A stretch of 64,000 nucleotides of DNA from Gigaspora margarita (lineage: Eukaryota > Glomeromycota > Glomeromycetes > Diversisporales > Gigasporaceae), in NCBI GenBank assembly GCA_009809945.1, contig WTPW01000596.1, positions 255,569 to 319,568 of the forward strand, read 5' to 3'. A program made the translations under genes and the position numbers. Positions 37,166-48,960 of the stretch are shown one piece after another; positions within the stretch are counted from its first letter, which is position 1; every line of letters starts with the position of its first letter. The notes under the pieces are model-generated. The model made no database searches and had not been told where the DNA came from. It worked only from the letters and a program-made list of their open reading frames with translations.

Positions 37166-37704
37166 AATTCCTCTGGGTTAATAGCATAGTAGTTAACACT
37201 CTGAGGATATAAATCGAAAGATCACTAGTTCAAATCTTACCAATGGTAAAATAAGATAAGCTATCTAGGGAACTGAAACACTGCAGAATACAGGAACCCA
37301 GGACATCTATAGATGGATCTATAATGATGAGAAGCCCTTATCTGTCATGGCTATAAGGTGAACTGTGTTAGGATCCTAATTTAAAATAACTGAAGTCACA
37401 AGATGTAGTATAAAGATCTTATTACATGAACTTGTAGTGCTAAAAAATATGGGGTACAATCTTCATTGTCTTTTGGCTCTCCAGTGCTAGTGCAGTATGT
37501 CATTCTTAGGGATCTACACAAGGCACCTGAAGGATATTAGCACTTATCAACTCTTCAGAGTCCTCCCAAGAATGAATAATTCAGTAACATGGACAATTAT
37601 AGTAGGGTAGAAGTTCACAGTGGGAACTCAATAGCAGGTAATTGGATATGCCAACTATCCAGGATAAAGAAGTCTGGCAGAACATTATAATAGAATAAAA
37701 AAAA
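37166..37704 (+). mobile_element. tRNA-derived SINE, plus orientation, older copy
   Basis: Box A-like TAGCATAGTAG and box B-like AGTTCAAATCT follow CCTCTGGGTTAA. The body shares GGAACTGAAACACTG and ACAGGAACCCAGGACATC with the SINE at 22.3 kb. It ends in an A-tract and is flanked by the 14-base duplication AATAGCATTTATAG (37152-37165, 37705-37718). The 3' half differs from the other copy and lacks its GGCAAGACTTGCC tail. Both pol III boxes are mutated, so it is probably inactive. Confidence 0.8.
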
Positions 37705-37807
37705 AATAGCATTTATAGGCTTATATAAAATGTTACATGCCTACATACATATTTATGTGTTTTAATATTTATTATAACTATTGTATTTCTGCTGCAGAAT
37801 ATACTTT

Positions 37808-38664
37808 AATTGATGATCTGCCAGTCATCTGGTGCAAGAACATAGTATAATATAATGCAGATCACTATGTAAATTATATAAGCAGAAAATACCAAGATTT
37901 TTTGACTATCATTTATATAAAATTTTTTTTGTACTAAGTTAATAACTAATGCCACTAATTGTAAGTTGTAGAGCACAATGAGACACATTTAAAGGAGGTG
38001 AAATCGTCCAAATTGGTCTAGTAGTTGCTAAGATATCTTTAAAAAACGATTGGCCAACTACCGTATATTCCCAAAAATAAGCTACTCCTAAAATAAGCTA
38101 CCCCCCTGTTTTTTTTCAAAAATCTCAAAAAACGTATTAGCAGTTGCTACATATAAAACTTTTTTATACTAAGTAAACATCAAAAGTGTGATTAAGTAAA
38201 GTTATTCAGCGCATCAAAATACACCTACAGTAAAAATTTGGTGTCATTTGGACAACTTTTTATTAGTACATTTTTCAATTTTTTCAAAAATGTCTATACA
38301 CTGAAAATAAGCTACCCCCCATTTTTTGTGTAATTTTTGGCCCAAAAAAGGTAGCTTATTTTCAGGAATATACGGTATATAAAATTACTATATAAAAACT
38401 ATTGTTTATATAGTAATTTTATATAGTTAGCGATTGTCTTTTAAAGTGTCTTAGCAACCACTAGACCAATTTGGACAACCTAACCTCCTTTAGATGCATC
38501 TCAGTAAGCTCTACAACTTTCAATTAGTGGGCATTAGTTGTTAACTTAGTACAAAAAAAAATTACTTAAAGACACTCAGCATTTACATCCTATATAATAA
38601 ACATATGAGATCTGCATCACATTATACTATGATTTTGCACCAGATGACTAGCAGATCATCAATT
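37808..38664. mobile_element. Fold-back element interrupted near its centre
   Basis: Outer ends are inverted copies, AATTGATGATCTGCCAGTC and AATTGATGATCTGCTAGTC. The arms stay complementary for about 250 bases, including a module B-like part (CCAAATTGGTCTAGTAG). Removing 38061-38375 restores the symmetrical centre ATATAAAATTACTATATA. An open frame on the minus strand of the left arm is incidental. Confidence 0.75.
38061..38375. mobile_element. 315 bp MITE, AAGCTAC family, copy 3
   Basis: Ends CCGTATATTCCCAAAAATAA and CCGTATATTCCTGAAAATAA with TA on both sides (38059-38060, 38376-38377). Same length as 21747-22061. Carries module A in forward orientation. Confidence 0.85.
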
Positions 38665-38802
38665 CAATAACTTTTATATTTACTGATTAATTAATATAAA
38701 TAATATGATTGTATAGCAAATAACAATATATTATATTTGTCAATTTCTAGTAAGAAATGACTGGGTATCATACAGTTACTAAAGTATATTATACTGTAGT
38801 TA

Positions 38803-39078
38803 CAGGACCTGGACATCTAGTATAGAGGTCATACTTGAAATTTTTCAGAAGCAAAAAACAGTTTTTGCCAATTATCTTGGCATCTAGTGGTCCAATTTGA
38901 ATGAACTTTTTTTTAAAATGAAGCTTTTAGTAAGGCGCATCTAATAAAAAAAATTTATTCAATTCTGATAACTAGATTAGAAGTTATTAAAGTAAATAGA
39001 TTTTGTTGTTTTTAGCAAATTAGGTCAAAATTGGCCAAAATCCAGTTATGACCTATATGAGAGATGTCCAGGGTCCTG
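38803..39078. mobile_element. MITE of the CAGGACC-terminus family, copy 2
   Basis: Inverted ends CAGGACCTGGACATCT and CAGGACCCTGGACATCTC with TA on both sides (38801-38802, 39079-39080). Colinear with 5419-5715. A left end only is present at about 63,585-63,680. Confidence 0.75.
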
Positions 39079-39084
39079 TAGTTA

Positions 39085-39240
39085 TGGTATCATATTATTA
39101 CAATAGTGTGTTATTGTATTATTATGATATTATGGCATTATAGCATTGTAGTATTATGATATTATGGCATTACAGCATTATGATATTATGGCATTATAGC
39201 ATTATTACAATACAGTATTATGGAATTATAGTATATAATT
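39085..39240. repeat. ATTATGGCATTATAGC simple repeat
   Basis: Imperfect units of about nine bases alternating TATGATATTATGGCATTA. Confidence 0.65.
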
Positions 39241-41365
39241 TTTATAGCAATTAGATGCTATATCATAATTAATTCTACTACTAATAAAATGCTATAATTA
39301 CTATAAGGCCATTTGAAAATAATTTTTTGGTTAATATCACCCCTTTCCCTAATGGTTCCTTCAGCCCTCTGGTAAAATGAACATATGAAAAAAAATAAAA
39401 AAAGAAATATTATTATTATTTAAAAATCTAATTTAATATATAAATTCAATTTATTACTTCATGCATGATATTACTAGTATATATTAAGTATTTATAAAGT
39501 AGCTAATATACGTATATACGTACATAACTCTTTATATGGGTTCATCTAAAGTGGAGTAAATTATGTGATACCTGATCAATTAAATTAAAAATTTAACAAT
39601 CTTAGGCAATTTGCTTATTATATTACTATCTAAAACCTATCTAAGACTATTTAAAATTAAGTTTTTAGTTAAAATTACCCATCCTCCTTCCTCTTGATAT
39701 CCCTAATAAAAATTAAAAAATAACTAAAATACTGCATAACCATAAAATAACGTGATGGGGTGTAGTTTCAAATTTTAGCCTAAATTAAGATTAATTTAGA
39801 CCAAAACTCAAAATAACTCTGTGCATTATTTTGTGGTATTAACCTGCAAAAAACACAAAAATGAACTTATCTCTCAATCTAGTGATCAGAATCTGATGAA
39901 ACAACTACTATTCAACTCAGCTCATTGAGACAGTTCTAATGAGCTATAGATTATTCTTGTACAACCACTGGTTGCCAAGATCAGAACCAATTGGCAATCA
40001 AGTATTGATCTGAAATCTGATTGGCTAGATGCTAATTGCAAACAGAAATTGTATATATAGTATATATAGCATCTATCATTTTTATAGCACATATACTACA
40101 TATTTTATTTATTATATATATGTTATTTATTTTATATATTTTATCTATTATGCATATACTATATATTTCATTAATAGTAGATATAGCATATAAGGGCATC
40201 ACAGCAAAACACGGCTTCAGGATAATTATATAAATTTGAGAAAATTATCATCAAAATTAGTATATAATTATTACTTATATAATATGATTGTATTAAAAAA
40301 ACTAAATTACATATTTTTTTATTAATATATTCAATAATTAAAAATTGTTTTTATAAAAAAATTATAAAATAGATAGTTATTATATAAAATCTCAAATTTT
40401 GACTGGTTGGTCTGAAGCTATTTTTTGCTATGACATCTCCTATATATTGTACATATAATAGATATAGTCCTTCAAACTTGTGTAATTTCAAAAAGTATAA
40501 ACGTGGCAGATGTGGACCCCAAGTTCAATATCGAGTCTTTATACTCTTTCAATAATAAAAACAATTATTTACTATACAAATTAAACAGTTACTAGTATTT
40601 TTATATACATTTAATTGTTGCCTCTTTTATAATTGCAAATTGCCTTAAATCTTCTTTGTTAAGTTTATTAAAAATGCCTTTCGACTTAAATATATCATAG
40701 TAACAAGTGAGGTTATACAAAGTATTCACTATCTAAGGTTACTCTAGTTACCTACTATTTAGAAAGAAGTGAATATAGAATAATAGCAATTAAAATAAAA
40801 TAATTTAAAAACAAAAAATAAATTAAAAAAAAATAAAAACATAATTTAAAAAAATAAATAAATAAATAAATAAATAACAAATAATAAAAAATAAAGCTAA
40901 AATTTTAATTTCTACTTGGTTGTTTTCTCATATGCATTTATTTCAGTTTGCAATAAATGATTCAAGAAAAACAACTGAATAAAGAGCTTTTGATCTGTTT
41001 TTTGTTCAATTGTAAAGAGCTAGAGAACTAGTATTAATAAGAAGAAATATTTGAATAAACATTTATTTTTATAGAAATAACAATTACAAACCAATTATTC
41101 GAATTAACACTTTTTACATTATTCAATGAGGGACAAAATTTGCTCAACCAATAGGAACTTGAGAAACCCAAAATTCCGATTTGTGATCACTGCATACATG
41201 CTTTAAAATGATGCAAATCTGATTACTAGATCATGAGAATTTTGCCTGTAAAAATTGTACATACGTATAAAGTTTTTTTTATTGGATAAATACTTTTTAT
41301 AATAAATTAATTAATTAATTATTTATTTTTGCACCTTTTTTTTTATAAGAGGAATATAATGTTAA
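39241..41365. other. Repeat-derived stretch with MITE fragments
   Basis: 39,314-39,400 is a left-end fragment of the GGCCATTTGAA family (full copy at 41366). 39,590-39,850 is a dispersed sequence also found at 6,520-6,730 and, in part, 90-190 (words such as AATTTAGACCAAAA). 40,060-40,190 is low-complexity TA-rich sequence, and 40,853-40,880 is an AAAT microsatellite. No gene recognised. Confidence 0.5.
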
Positions 41366-41610
41366 GGCCATTTGAAGTTAATTTTTTGGTCAACATCACC
41401 TCCAGCTGAATTCTTCTATCTAAAAAATGAACAGCCAATCAAAATGCTAAATGACTCTTACTAGTTATCTGATTTACATCAATCAATGAAATTGCTTATC
41501 TTTGTTTATTTTTATATATTCATTTCATATATTAGTTTCATTTTATCCCCTTCCCCCTCATGTGAGTTCCAGAAAAGTGATGTTAACCAAAGAATCAACT
41601 TTGAATGACC
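41366..41610. mobile_element. 245 bp PIF/Harbinger-like MITE
   Basis: Inverted ends GGCCATTTGAAGTTAATTTT and GGTCATTCAAAGTTGATTCT followed by TTTGGT(C/T)AACATCAC, flanked by TAA (41363-41365, 41611-41613). Confidence 0.8.
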
Positions 41611-42218
41611 TAATTCAGTAATTCTACTACCAACTATAAATTAGATATATATACATTATTTGGCAAAAATTGGCAAATAACAGCAATTTTGCAAATAAGT
41701 ACATGCTACTTTGTAGCACATAGGGGCATCCATAAATAATGTTATATACCCCTACATAGTAGCTCTTGACCCTCCTTTAGGCTATATAAAAAAATTTTAA
41801 ATTTATATATTTATATACAAAAACTTGGTTATCTTGTAATATAGTACTCCAATTTGATAACTTTGGTACTATTCAATTTGTCTTGATGAGACAAATCCAA
41901 TGATACCAAAATCATTTTATTTGGACAACTGTATCAAAAGATATTTACAAAAAAACTATTAGTTATATAGTAATTTTATAAGAAAAGATATGACCAATCA
42001 TACTAGTAATCCAAATGAAATGATTTTGGTACTATTTGATTCCTTTTATTGAGACAGATTGAATAATACCAAATTATTCAATTTGAACTACTGGATCAAA
42101 AGTTAGTCAAATTTTTATAAAAAAGTTATGTTATATTTTTTTAACCCCTTATACTTTATTAGAAAAAACATTATATTTTATGTAACCCCACCTTTCCTCT
42201 TGTATAATGTTTTTTATA

Positions 42219-43459
42219 CAGTGGGGAATATTATTATAGACACTTTTGGATGGCCATCATCAAAATTGGATAAGTAAACACAGCACAAAATTTCTATCAT
42301 GTGACCATCTGATCTCATAGTACAACATACTAAAATTTTATATGATTTCATTACATCATGCAGAAATGATGCAAAAAATTCTAAAAATTTGATTTTTTTA
42401 TTTGTACAAAAGCCAAAATTTTGCATGTTATAATATTTGATGGGTCTGCCCCAATTTCTATACAAGCATCAACCTGATTGGGGATGCTGGCGACAGTCTG
42501 TGGTAAAGTTCTGGTGGTGTTTCATACCACGATTTTTTAACAAGAGCATCCAGCTCTATGATATTACTAATACCCATTTTTTATTTGGTTCATGTCAGAG
42601 AAACCCAAAAAAGAATGTATATAGATCTCATCTGATCACAACACACCACTCCTGATGTTCAAGTGCCCATTTATACCTTTTTTTTATATTCTCAGTCATG
42701 ATAAGAGGCTTTGGGGGCAACACATGAGAACAAGCCCAAACTGTTCAAAGCACGGCACATGGTACTCTCAGAAATTGTTTTTTTGCTTTGACAATTGTAT
42801 AGGTTGGTTATTTGTGTAAGGCTAAGACAGCAGTTGCCATTTGTGACTAAGCCTTTAAGGTTTTCAAGATCCAAAGGTGTTAGAGTTTTTGGTCAACCAG
42901 TCCTTTTTTTTGAATTTCTGTACCTGACTCATGGTACTGCTTTATGATATTCCCTATAGAACTTTTACTACAACCAACCAAAGCTGCAATTGTTCAAAGT
43001 GAATCACCTCTTTGGTGTCCATAAATTATTGCTCCTCGCTGACTTTCTGTTAAATCTTTCTTCACACCATTTTTTGTAAGAAAAAAAAATTAAGATGCAC
43101 ATTTGTTTTTTTTTATGCTGATTGGTCATAACAAATATATTTTTTTTATATTCATAATGTGACTGGGTGTCACACTACATTTGAGCGAAATTTGAACCAA
43201 TTTGAGCAAAAAATCGTTTTTTTGTGAATTTTTTTTTAAAAAAAAAATTCAAAAAATTCTGAAAATCAATTTTCGTACAAACCCAAAAATGCTACTTTGT
43301 ACTAACTTTTGCATAACTCCAGCGCAATCTAATGAAATTGCACCAAATTTTTATCGGTAGATCTGCTGGTCATGTGATATAAATTTCGTGCTATGTTTAC
43401 TTACCCGATTTTGTGCAATGGCCACCAAAAAGTGTCCATAATAATATGTTCCCCCACTG
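42219..43459 (-). mobile_element. Tc1/mariner element, 1,241 bp, with about 100 bp TIRs
   Basis: Terminal inverted repeats of about 100 bases begin CAGTGGGGAA and CAGTGGGGGAAC and share TATTATTATRGACACTTTT-like sequence, then a TGGCCA word, GTAAGTAAACA and GCAC(A/G)AAATTT. TA duplication at 42217-42218 and 43460-43461. Length and termini are typical of a complete Tc1-like element. The transposase gene runs right to left and is decayed. The insertion point is inside the terminal repeat of another MITE. Confidence 0.92.
42430..43080 (-). pseudogene. Broken Tc1-like transposase gene
   Basis: Minus-strand reading gives an N-terminal helix-turn-helix with LTESQRGAIIYGHQRGDS and VGCSKSSIGNIIKQYHESG (about 43,060-42,920), then a second DNA-binding helix-turn-helix, SLTQITNLYNC and SESTMCRALNSLG (about 42,825-42,740). 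Next come remnants of the catalytic core: an SDE word, one DDE Asp, near 42,630, preceded by a stop where Trp is expected, and PIKYY near 42,440. Several frameshifts and stops separate these pieces, so no active enzyme is expected. The family cuts and pastes DNA at TA sites through the TIRs present here. Confidence 0.85.
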
Positions 43460-43472
43460 TAGATGCCCCATA

Positions 43473-44998
43473 TAGCCATTTATTTATCAAATTACTATAT
43501 TTGCCAATTTGCCCAATAATGGTATTATCTAGTATTACACCTAGAAGTTAAAATTTTTTACTTCTGCTTTTTAAAAGTCTTAATTATTAAAACAAAAACC
43601 TCAGTGATCATCTATGATAATCATCTAAACTCTTAAACTATATGCTTTTATTATTGATTCTGATTTATAATTAATTATCATATAACATTTTTTAAATATT
43701 TTTTTATTTGTTACTATATACCTATACGTTTATTTTCTATTTTATCATTTTATATATATCACTTCTTATTACTATATTGGAATCTTATACTAAATTAGAT
43801 TGAAGTTATTTATAGATAGTTTCACCAAACATGAATTAGATCAACTGCTGGATAGGGACCAAATTCTTAGTTCCCATTTACATTAATGTGACCAACTAAG
43901 AAGTTGTGTTTATGTATCTCTCAAAAAAAGCACTTGATCTTCTAAAATGCTCGTAGTACCAGGTGGCATTCAAGTATTTTCAGAAATCTATTAATGTATT
44001 ATAAAATTTTTTGTAAATCCAATATATGAGTGTTTGGGTAAAAGTCTTAAATTAGGCAGACATGTATAGTGGAAGCTTGGTTGTTGAAGGATGGATTGTT
44101 GTTAAAGGAGTGAAAGGAGAAAATGATAGTTGGTAGCAGATAGAAGTTGTTCCTCAAATTGTATAATGTAATTAATTTATGTTGTTGAATTGTGTATTTA
44201 ACGACTCAAATTTAGCCTTTCAATAAAGTTCTTCAGATTTCGATCTGTCTTATAATCCTAAACCCATAAGTTAGTAGGCATTTCAAAGCCGAAGGCACTA
44301 TAAAATTTATTTGTATAATCGAATTCTCACGCTTTTGTTAGCATTAAATTAATGCTCCTTTTTATTGATTGATTATTTTGATACATCATTGATTCGTTTA
44401 AGACTATATTTAACTGATTGATTACATAAAATAATACATTAATCTCGATAACGTAACTATCCCCCACCATTTATAATCCGCTCCCATCGTTTTCCCTCAC
44501 GTCAAAATATTTGTTTCGCACCTCCATTATTCTTTAATTTGTATCCCACGCACTCCCCCTTTCCATTAAATATAGTTTACTATCCTGAGCCTAAACTGGC
44601 GTAATTGTCTGCTGCTCTCCCTATGATAGTAACACCGGCAATTTATGATCATGATACGTAGGAGTTATCGGCTAAGTTTTAATTTGAATAAACATGTTTA
44701 CATCGTAACACATGAAAAAATAACAAGAAGAAATAATTTCATGATCATATGAGTCTGCCGGATTTTGCTCCGCTTTGACGACCCTTTAATTCAATATTCA
44801 GCATAAACCATCTTTGTCGAAAAATAATTTGAAAATTTTCAGGAAAATGCCGTCACTACTGTTATTATTATTATTATTATCATTATTTTATATTAATCAT
44901 ATTTGATGATTAATTCAGAATGTCATGTATAGAAGTATAAAATTAACATTATAAAAACGGAGGAAATTCATGTCATATTAACTATAGTATCTTGCAAG
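43473..44998. other. Intergenic stretch before the second gene island
   Basis: From about 43,850 the sequence becomes less AT-rich and less repetitive. 43,990-44,240 reads like unique DNA with a CAATAAAG near 44,220, possibly a transcript end, but no coding frame was found. 44,861-44,884 is a TTA microsatellite. A TATAAAA pair at about 44,936-44,956 precedes the broken secreted-protein copy. Confidence 0.4.
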
Positions 44999-45347
44999 AT
45001 GAATCAAAAAACTTTTGCAATCATTATTATTTTTATAAATTTTCTTTAACGTTAATGCCGGTATTCTAACATACGGTGTGTGCCAAACTGAATGTAATAC
45101 TATCTGGGTATCATGTTATGCTATAGCCGGTTATGTTGCTGGTCAATATTAAATGTTCTCTAAATTGTTAAACAATTTTTTACTTTAAAATGTAACTTTA
45201 ACGATAAGTATTGTTTCTTATTTATTTAATTAAAGGAACGATCATCGCGGAGCTGGTACACCTCATGTTATACTTGCTTGTAATACTACACAAGGTGCTT
45301 GTATGGCAGGACTCTGTTCGCCTCTGCTGTTATCGTCTATTCCCTAG
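44999..45347 (+). pseudogene. Broken zygote-specific-like secreted protein (copy 2)
   Basis: Aligned with copy 3, exon 1 (44999-45141) is two bases short in the signal-peptide region, so the frame meets a stop after 16 codons. Exon 2 (45236-45347) has a further one-base loss near 45,249. The intron (45142-45235) is homologous to those of the other copies but starts GTCAAT, a weaker donor. All six cysteine codons are still recognisable across the different frames, and the flanking TATAAAA is conserved, so inactivation looks fairly recent. It lies 2.1 kb upstream of the intact copy 3 in the same direction. Confidence 0.8.
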
Positions 45348-47402
45348 TCATTCTTTATTTTAGAAGCTTATGTATGGTCTATCGCAAACATATTCCTATA
45401 TTTCATCTTAATTCACTTATAATTCACTGTTGTAAAAAAAAAAGCATTTTAATAATACAGTATATGCGGATTCCTCAAATATGAAAAAAAAAGTTCCGCA
45501 GAATTACCGCATATTATAGATATTTTTTTTTTGTTCCGCGGGTTTAATATTAGGTAAATCTGCGGGCATTTATTAAAAAATTTATTGAATCTATTTGCTA
45601 AAGTCAAATAGGGAACGTATCCTAATCACAATGTTCTACCATTGACTTCGTATAAGCAAGTGATAGGAATCAGTTGTATAAAACTTAAAATAATTACATA
45701 TTTCAGCCAAAGAATAATTTGGCTAATTTTTTTTATCAAGTTCTAGAATTTACAGTAATAGCTATGAAGATATACTGTATACTTGAAACAAACTTTTCAT
45801 TACTGTCTTATCGTATTTAATACTCCCTGGGCTTTGTCAGTTATGTATATATGTATATACATACGTATGTACGTACATAATTCTGGATTTTGATCTTTAC
45901 TGTATTCGGATTTCAGGTAATGGAATTTTATTTCCGCATATTAAACTAATTTTCCGCAGATGTATAATTTATAAAAATGTAATGCGCAAGTTGATACACT
46001 AATTTCGCAGTTTTTATTAAAATATTAAATGTATTCCGTATAAAATTTTAAAATCCAATTTCAAACACTGGTTACAAATTCCCAATCGTCGTTAATAAAG
46101 TTCACAATCGAGTTTAGAATGTTTTAATTTCAATAACCAGCATATAAAATATAACTAAACTATACTATGTATAAATAATTTATAAATAATTTTGTATTCT
46201 TTAATTTTAAAATTGAAAATGCGCTAAGTGGATTCAGAATTAATTTAGTTAGTTCAAAGTTCTTTAACGGTTTAGTGAATTTAAAATTTCGCTTCAACTT
46301 AAGAATATTTGGAATTAATTTAAGTTGATTCTACTTAATAAGTACAGAAACTAGAGAAAAATGTTCTATATTTATTGTTTTTACATGGCAATAGTTATTA
46401 CATCCATAATATGATTTTGTAACGTAATAGTTACGTTTTATAATAGTTATTCCTGAGTAATTAGGTTTAAACAAAAATTTACCAGGAAAATATAAATATG
46501 TCATTTGTGTAAGCAACCGATACACCAGTTATATACTTTTCCAGAAATTTTTGCTTATATCTACAGTAATTATTCAAGATATAACTGATTTATTCCCTGC
46601 AATTCGCATAACATAAACCTCCATGTACTTATTTTAACAAAAGAACCATTATTTTACGCATTATTCTTAAAGATTAATTAAGGATAATACGCTATTTATA
46701 CTCATTCAACTCAATTAAATATACATATGTATAGTAAAAAATAAAATAAGGACATAAAAAAAGTTACGTGGGTGGGGTTGGCAAAGCGATAGCAATAGGA
46801 TTCATTTACTTCAGTATAAAAAACCACTAATGATGATGAATCTGTATCAAAACCAATATTTATTCAAATGTTAAAAAAATTAAGCTATTGAATATGACTC
46901 CGGATATTATTGTATATAGGCTAAATTGTACACCATTATCATAAATAATTTCGTCTAGTGCAACAAAACTTCACAACTTTTACTTCAAAACTTGGTATAA
47001 CTTTTATTCATAACACAAAGTTAATATAACCAGCTATCAGTTTATAAGCAGACATGAGTATGTATAGGAATGAAAGATTTATCTTCGTTATAACGGAGTT
47101 GGAATAATCTCTGTCCTTTATAGTAAACCTTCAATATGGCATATGTAGTATGATTATAAATAAACATTTTTATGTATTACTTCGCAATATCATTATTAAA
47201 AGCATAATAATAATTAATTTTAAATTGTTTTCTATTAAGAAAAAAAAATTCAATTATCCCTGGAGTTGATATTCCATATGCCCAAAGCTACGCCTAGCCG
47301 AAATTAATGCAGGTGCAATCTAAGAACAAGTGAATATCAGGTACATAATGTGCGACAAAACACCAGACGTCATTGTTTACAAAAATGGTATACGCGGAGA
47401 AG
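45348..47402. other. Intergenic stretch between paralogues 2 and 3
   Basis: Mostly unique AT-rich sequence with a TATGTATATACATACGTATG-type alternating run at about 45,841-45,880. About 46,200-46,335 and 47,230-47,360 match pieces upstream of copy 1. No additional gene recognised. Confidence 0.45.
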
Positions 47403-47424
47403 TATAAAATTAACATTATAAAAT
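47403..47424 (+). promoter_or_regulatory. Twin TATA boxes of secreted protein copy 3
   Basis: TATAAAA occurs at 47403 and 47418, joined by TTAACAT. The same arrangement, GTATAAAATTAACATTATAA, precedes broken copy 2, so it is conserved between paralogues. The start codon is 55-75 bases downstream. Confidence 0.5.
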
Positions 47425-47477
47425 GAGCATAACGATAACAGTTTCACTGTATCTTATCATAACAATTACCTTGTAAT

Positions 47478-47821
47478 ATGAATCAAAAAGCTTTTGCAAT
47501 CGTTATTATTTTCCTAAGTTTCTCCTTAATCGTTAATGCAGGTCCAATAGCATATGGCATTTGCCAGACTGGATGTAATGTTATTTGGGTATCATGTTAT
47601 GCCGCCGCAGGCTTCGTTGCTGGTATTCTTTAAACTTTAAGTAATTCTTGCTTTTTTTTTTTTTAAATTAACAATGATAAGTAATGATTTTTATTTATTT
47701 ATTTAAAAAAGGAACGGTCACCGCGGGAGCAGGTACACCTCTCGTTATAATTGGTTGTAATGCCGCGCAAGGTGTTTGTATGGCGGGTTGTGTGGGTCTG
47801 CTATTTGCACCTACTCCTTAA
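47478..47821 (+). CDS. Small secreted six-cysteine protein, zygote-specific-like (copy 3)
   Basis: Exons 47478-47622 and 47712-47821 encode 84 residues. The 89-base intron starts GTATTC, ends AAAG and splits the same Gly codon as in copy 1. Signal peptide 1-21 (MNQKAFAIVIIF then LIVNA, cleavage before GP). Cys at 29, 33, 40, 64, 71 and 75; motifs AYGICQTGCN, SCYAAAGFVAG, GTPLVIIGCNAAQG and the C-terminal APTP. The mature protein is rich in Gly and Ala and may pack as paired helices held by disulphides; that is inference. Family resemblance is to proteins annotated zygote-specific in algae and fungi. Differences from copy 1 are mainly conservative in the core and denser in the signal peptide and C-terminal tail. 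Expected to be exported. Confidence 0.87.
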
Positions 47822-48960
47822 CGTCGCAAAATCTACACACTTTCATACGTACTTTACACAGCAACAGAATGTCGTTTTCTTATATTTCCTCTTATTATTG
47901 TTATAAAAAAAGAAAAGATTTCATTAGCTCAATTATTGATTTACTATTATCGTTATTATTTGCTTTATCTTAGTTTATCTTGATAGTTATTTTTATCATT
48001 ATTTGATTTTTAAGAATCGGAATGTATTAGCAAAAAAATATAGCAAAAGCGCTCTAAAAATTTTAATGTTTACTGTATATCAATATGAGTAACTGAAAAT
48101 CTCTATTTTCGTCTATTTCTTTAATTGTAATAAATTCTTTTGTCTTCAGAATTCGACTTATAGCTTTAATAAATCTTATTGAGACCCAATTCAATAAAAA
48201 ATTGAATTTTTGTTGGGATTGTGTATTTATCTATCGTAAAGTTACATCTAAGTTTCATAAAGAATTTTTCATTAGCATTAACTCAATGATATTTTTGTTG
48301 TAATCACATCGCATGATTAAACATTCGGCCTAAGCTCTAAAGTTAGGGTAAATGTTAAGGTATAGGTGACAATTATATACATTATATACAGTATGATGGT
48401 GAAATTAATTTCATCAATTTCACCAATTCAACATCAATTTCACTAATAATGGTGCATTTCTCCGCTTCAATTTTATCTCACCTACATCTTTAGGTGGCAG
48501 CATAATTTAGGCCGATTTATTAGTGCTAGTAAACAATGACGTCATTTCATGATTTACGTGATGTTATTATCACTGAGTTCCCCTAAAATAAGTCATTTGC
48601 ATTAACGTATTACTAATGATACAAGCTGATTAGATTTTTATAGCTCGACTAAGTTGTTAAATTTTTTTGGTTTGATTGATAATTAGCGATTGAAATCTAC
48701 ATCAATATAAAATTTCTCAGTTATTTAAATACCATTGACTCCGATCACAAAAAATGTGATTATTGCAAATCCCAGCGTTGATTGGTTGATTTTTATTGAA
48801 TACATAGTAAATATAGGGCTACGTAAAAACAACCTGCACCTTTTTTTCTAAATATACTATAGTCTGAAATTTTATATTTACATTCGGCAAGACCTTAATT
48901 TCAAAGATCCTAAAATCATTTTTCAAGATCCTAAAATAGGCACGACTTCTACTTGTAACA
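47822..48960. other. Intergenic stretch between copy 3 and the Sel1 pseudogene
   Basis: Unique-looking AT-rich sequence. A cluster of CATCAATTTCACTAAT-type words lies at 48,400-48,450. No gene recognised. Confidence 0.4.

Larger units (their letters stand above)
41723..43469. mobile_element. MITE of the GGGGCATC family, interrupted by a Tc1 element
   Basis: Left end GGGGCATCCATAAATAATG. The right end GGGGCATCTATAAAAAACA (inverted) is reached only after removing the Tc1-like element. ATA flanks both sides (41720-41722, 43470-43472). Without the insert it is about 504 bases; the sibling at 59466-59990 is 525. The interior has module B palindromes. Confidence 0.8.

Noticed and set aside
42214..42655. 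Open frames at the left end of the Tc1 element
   Set aside because: They run through the terminal inverted repeat or antisense to the transposase relic.
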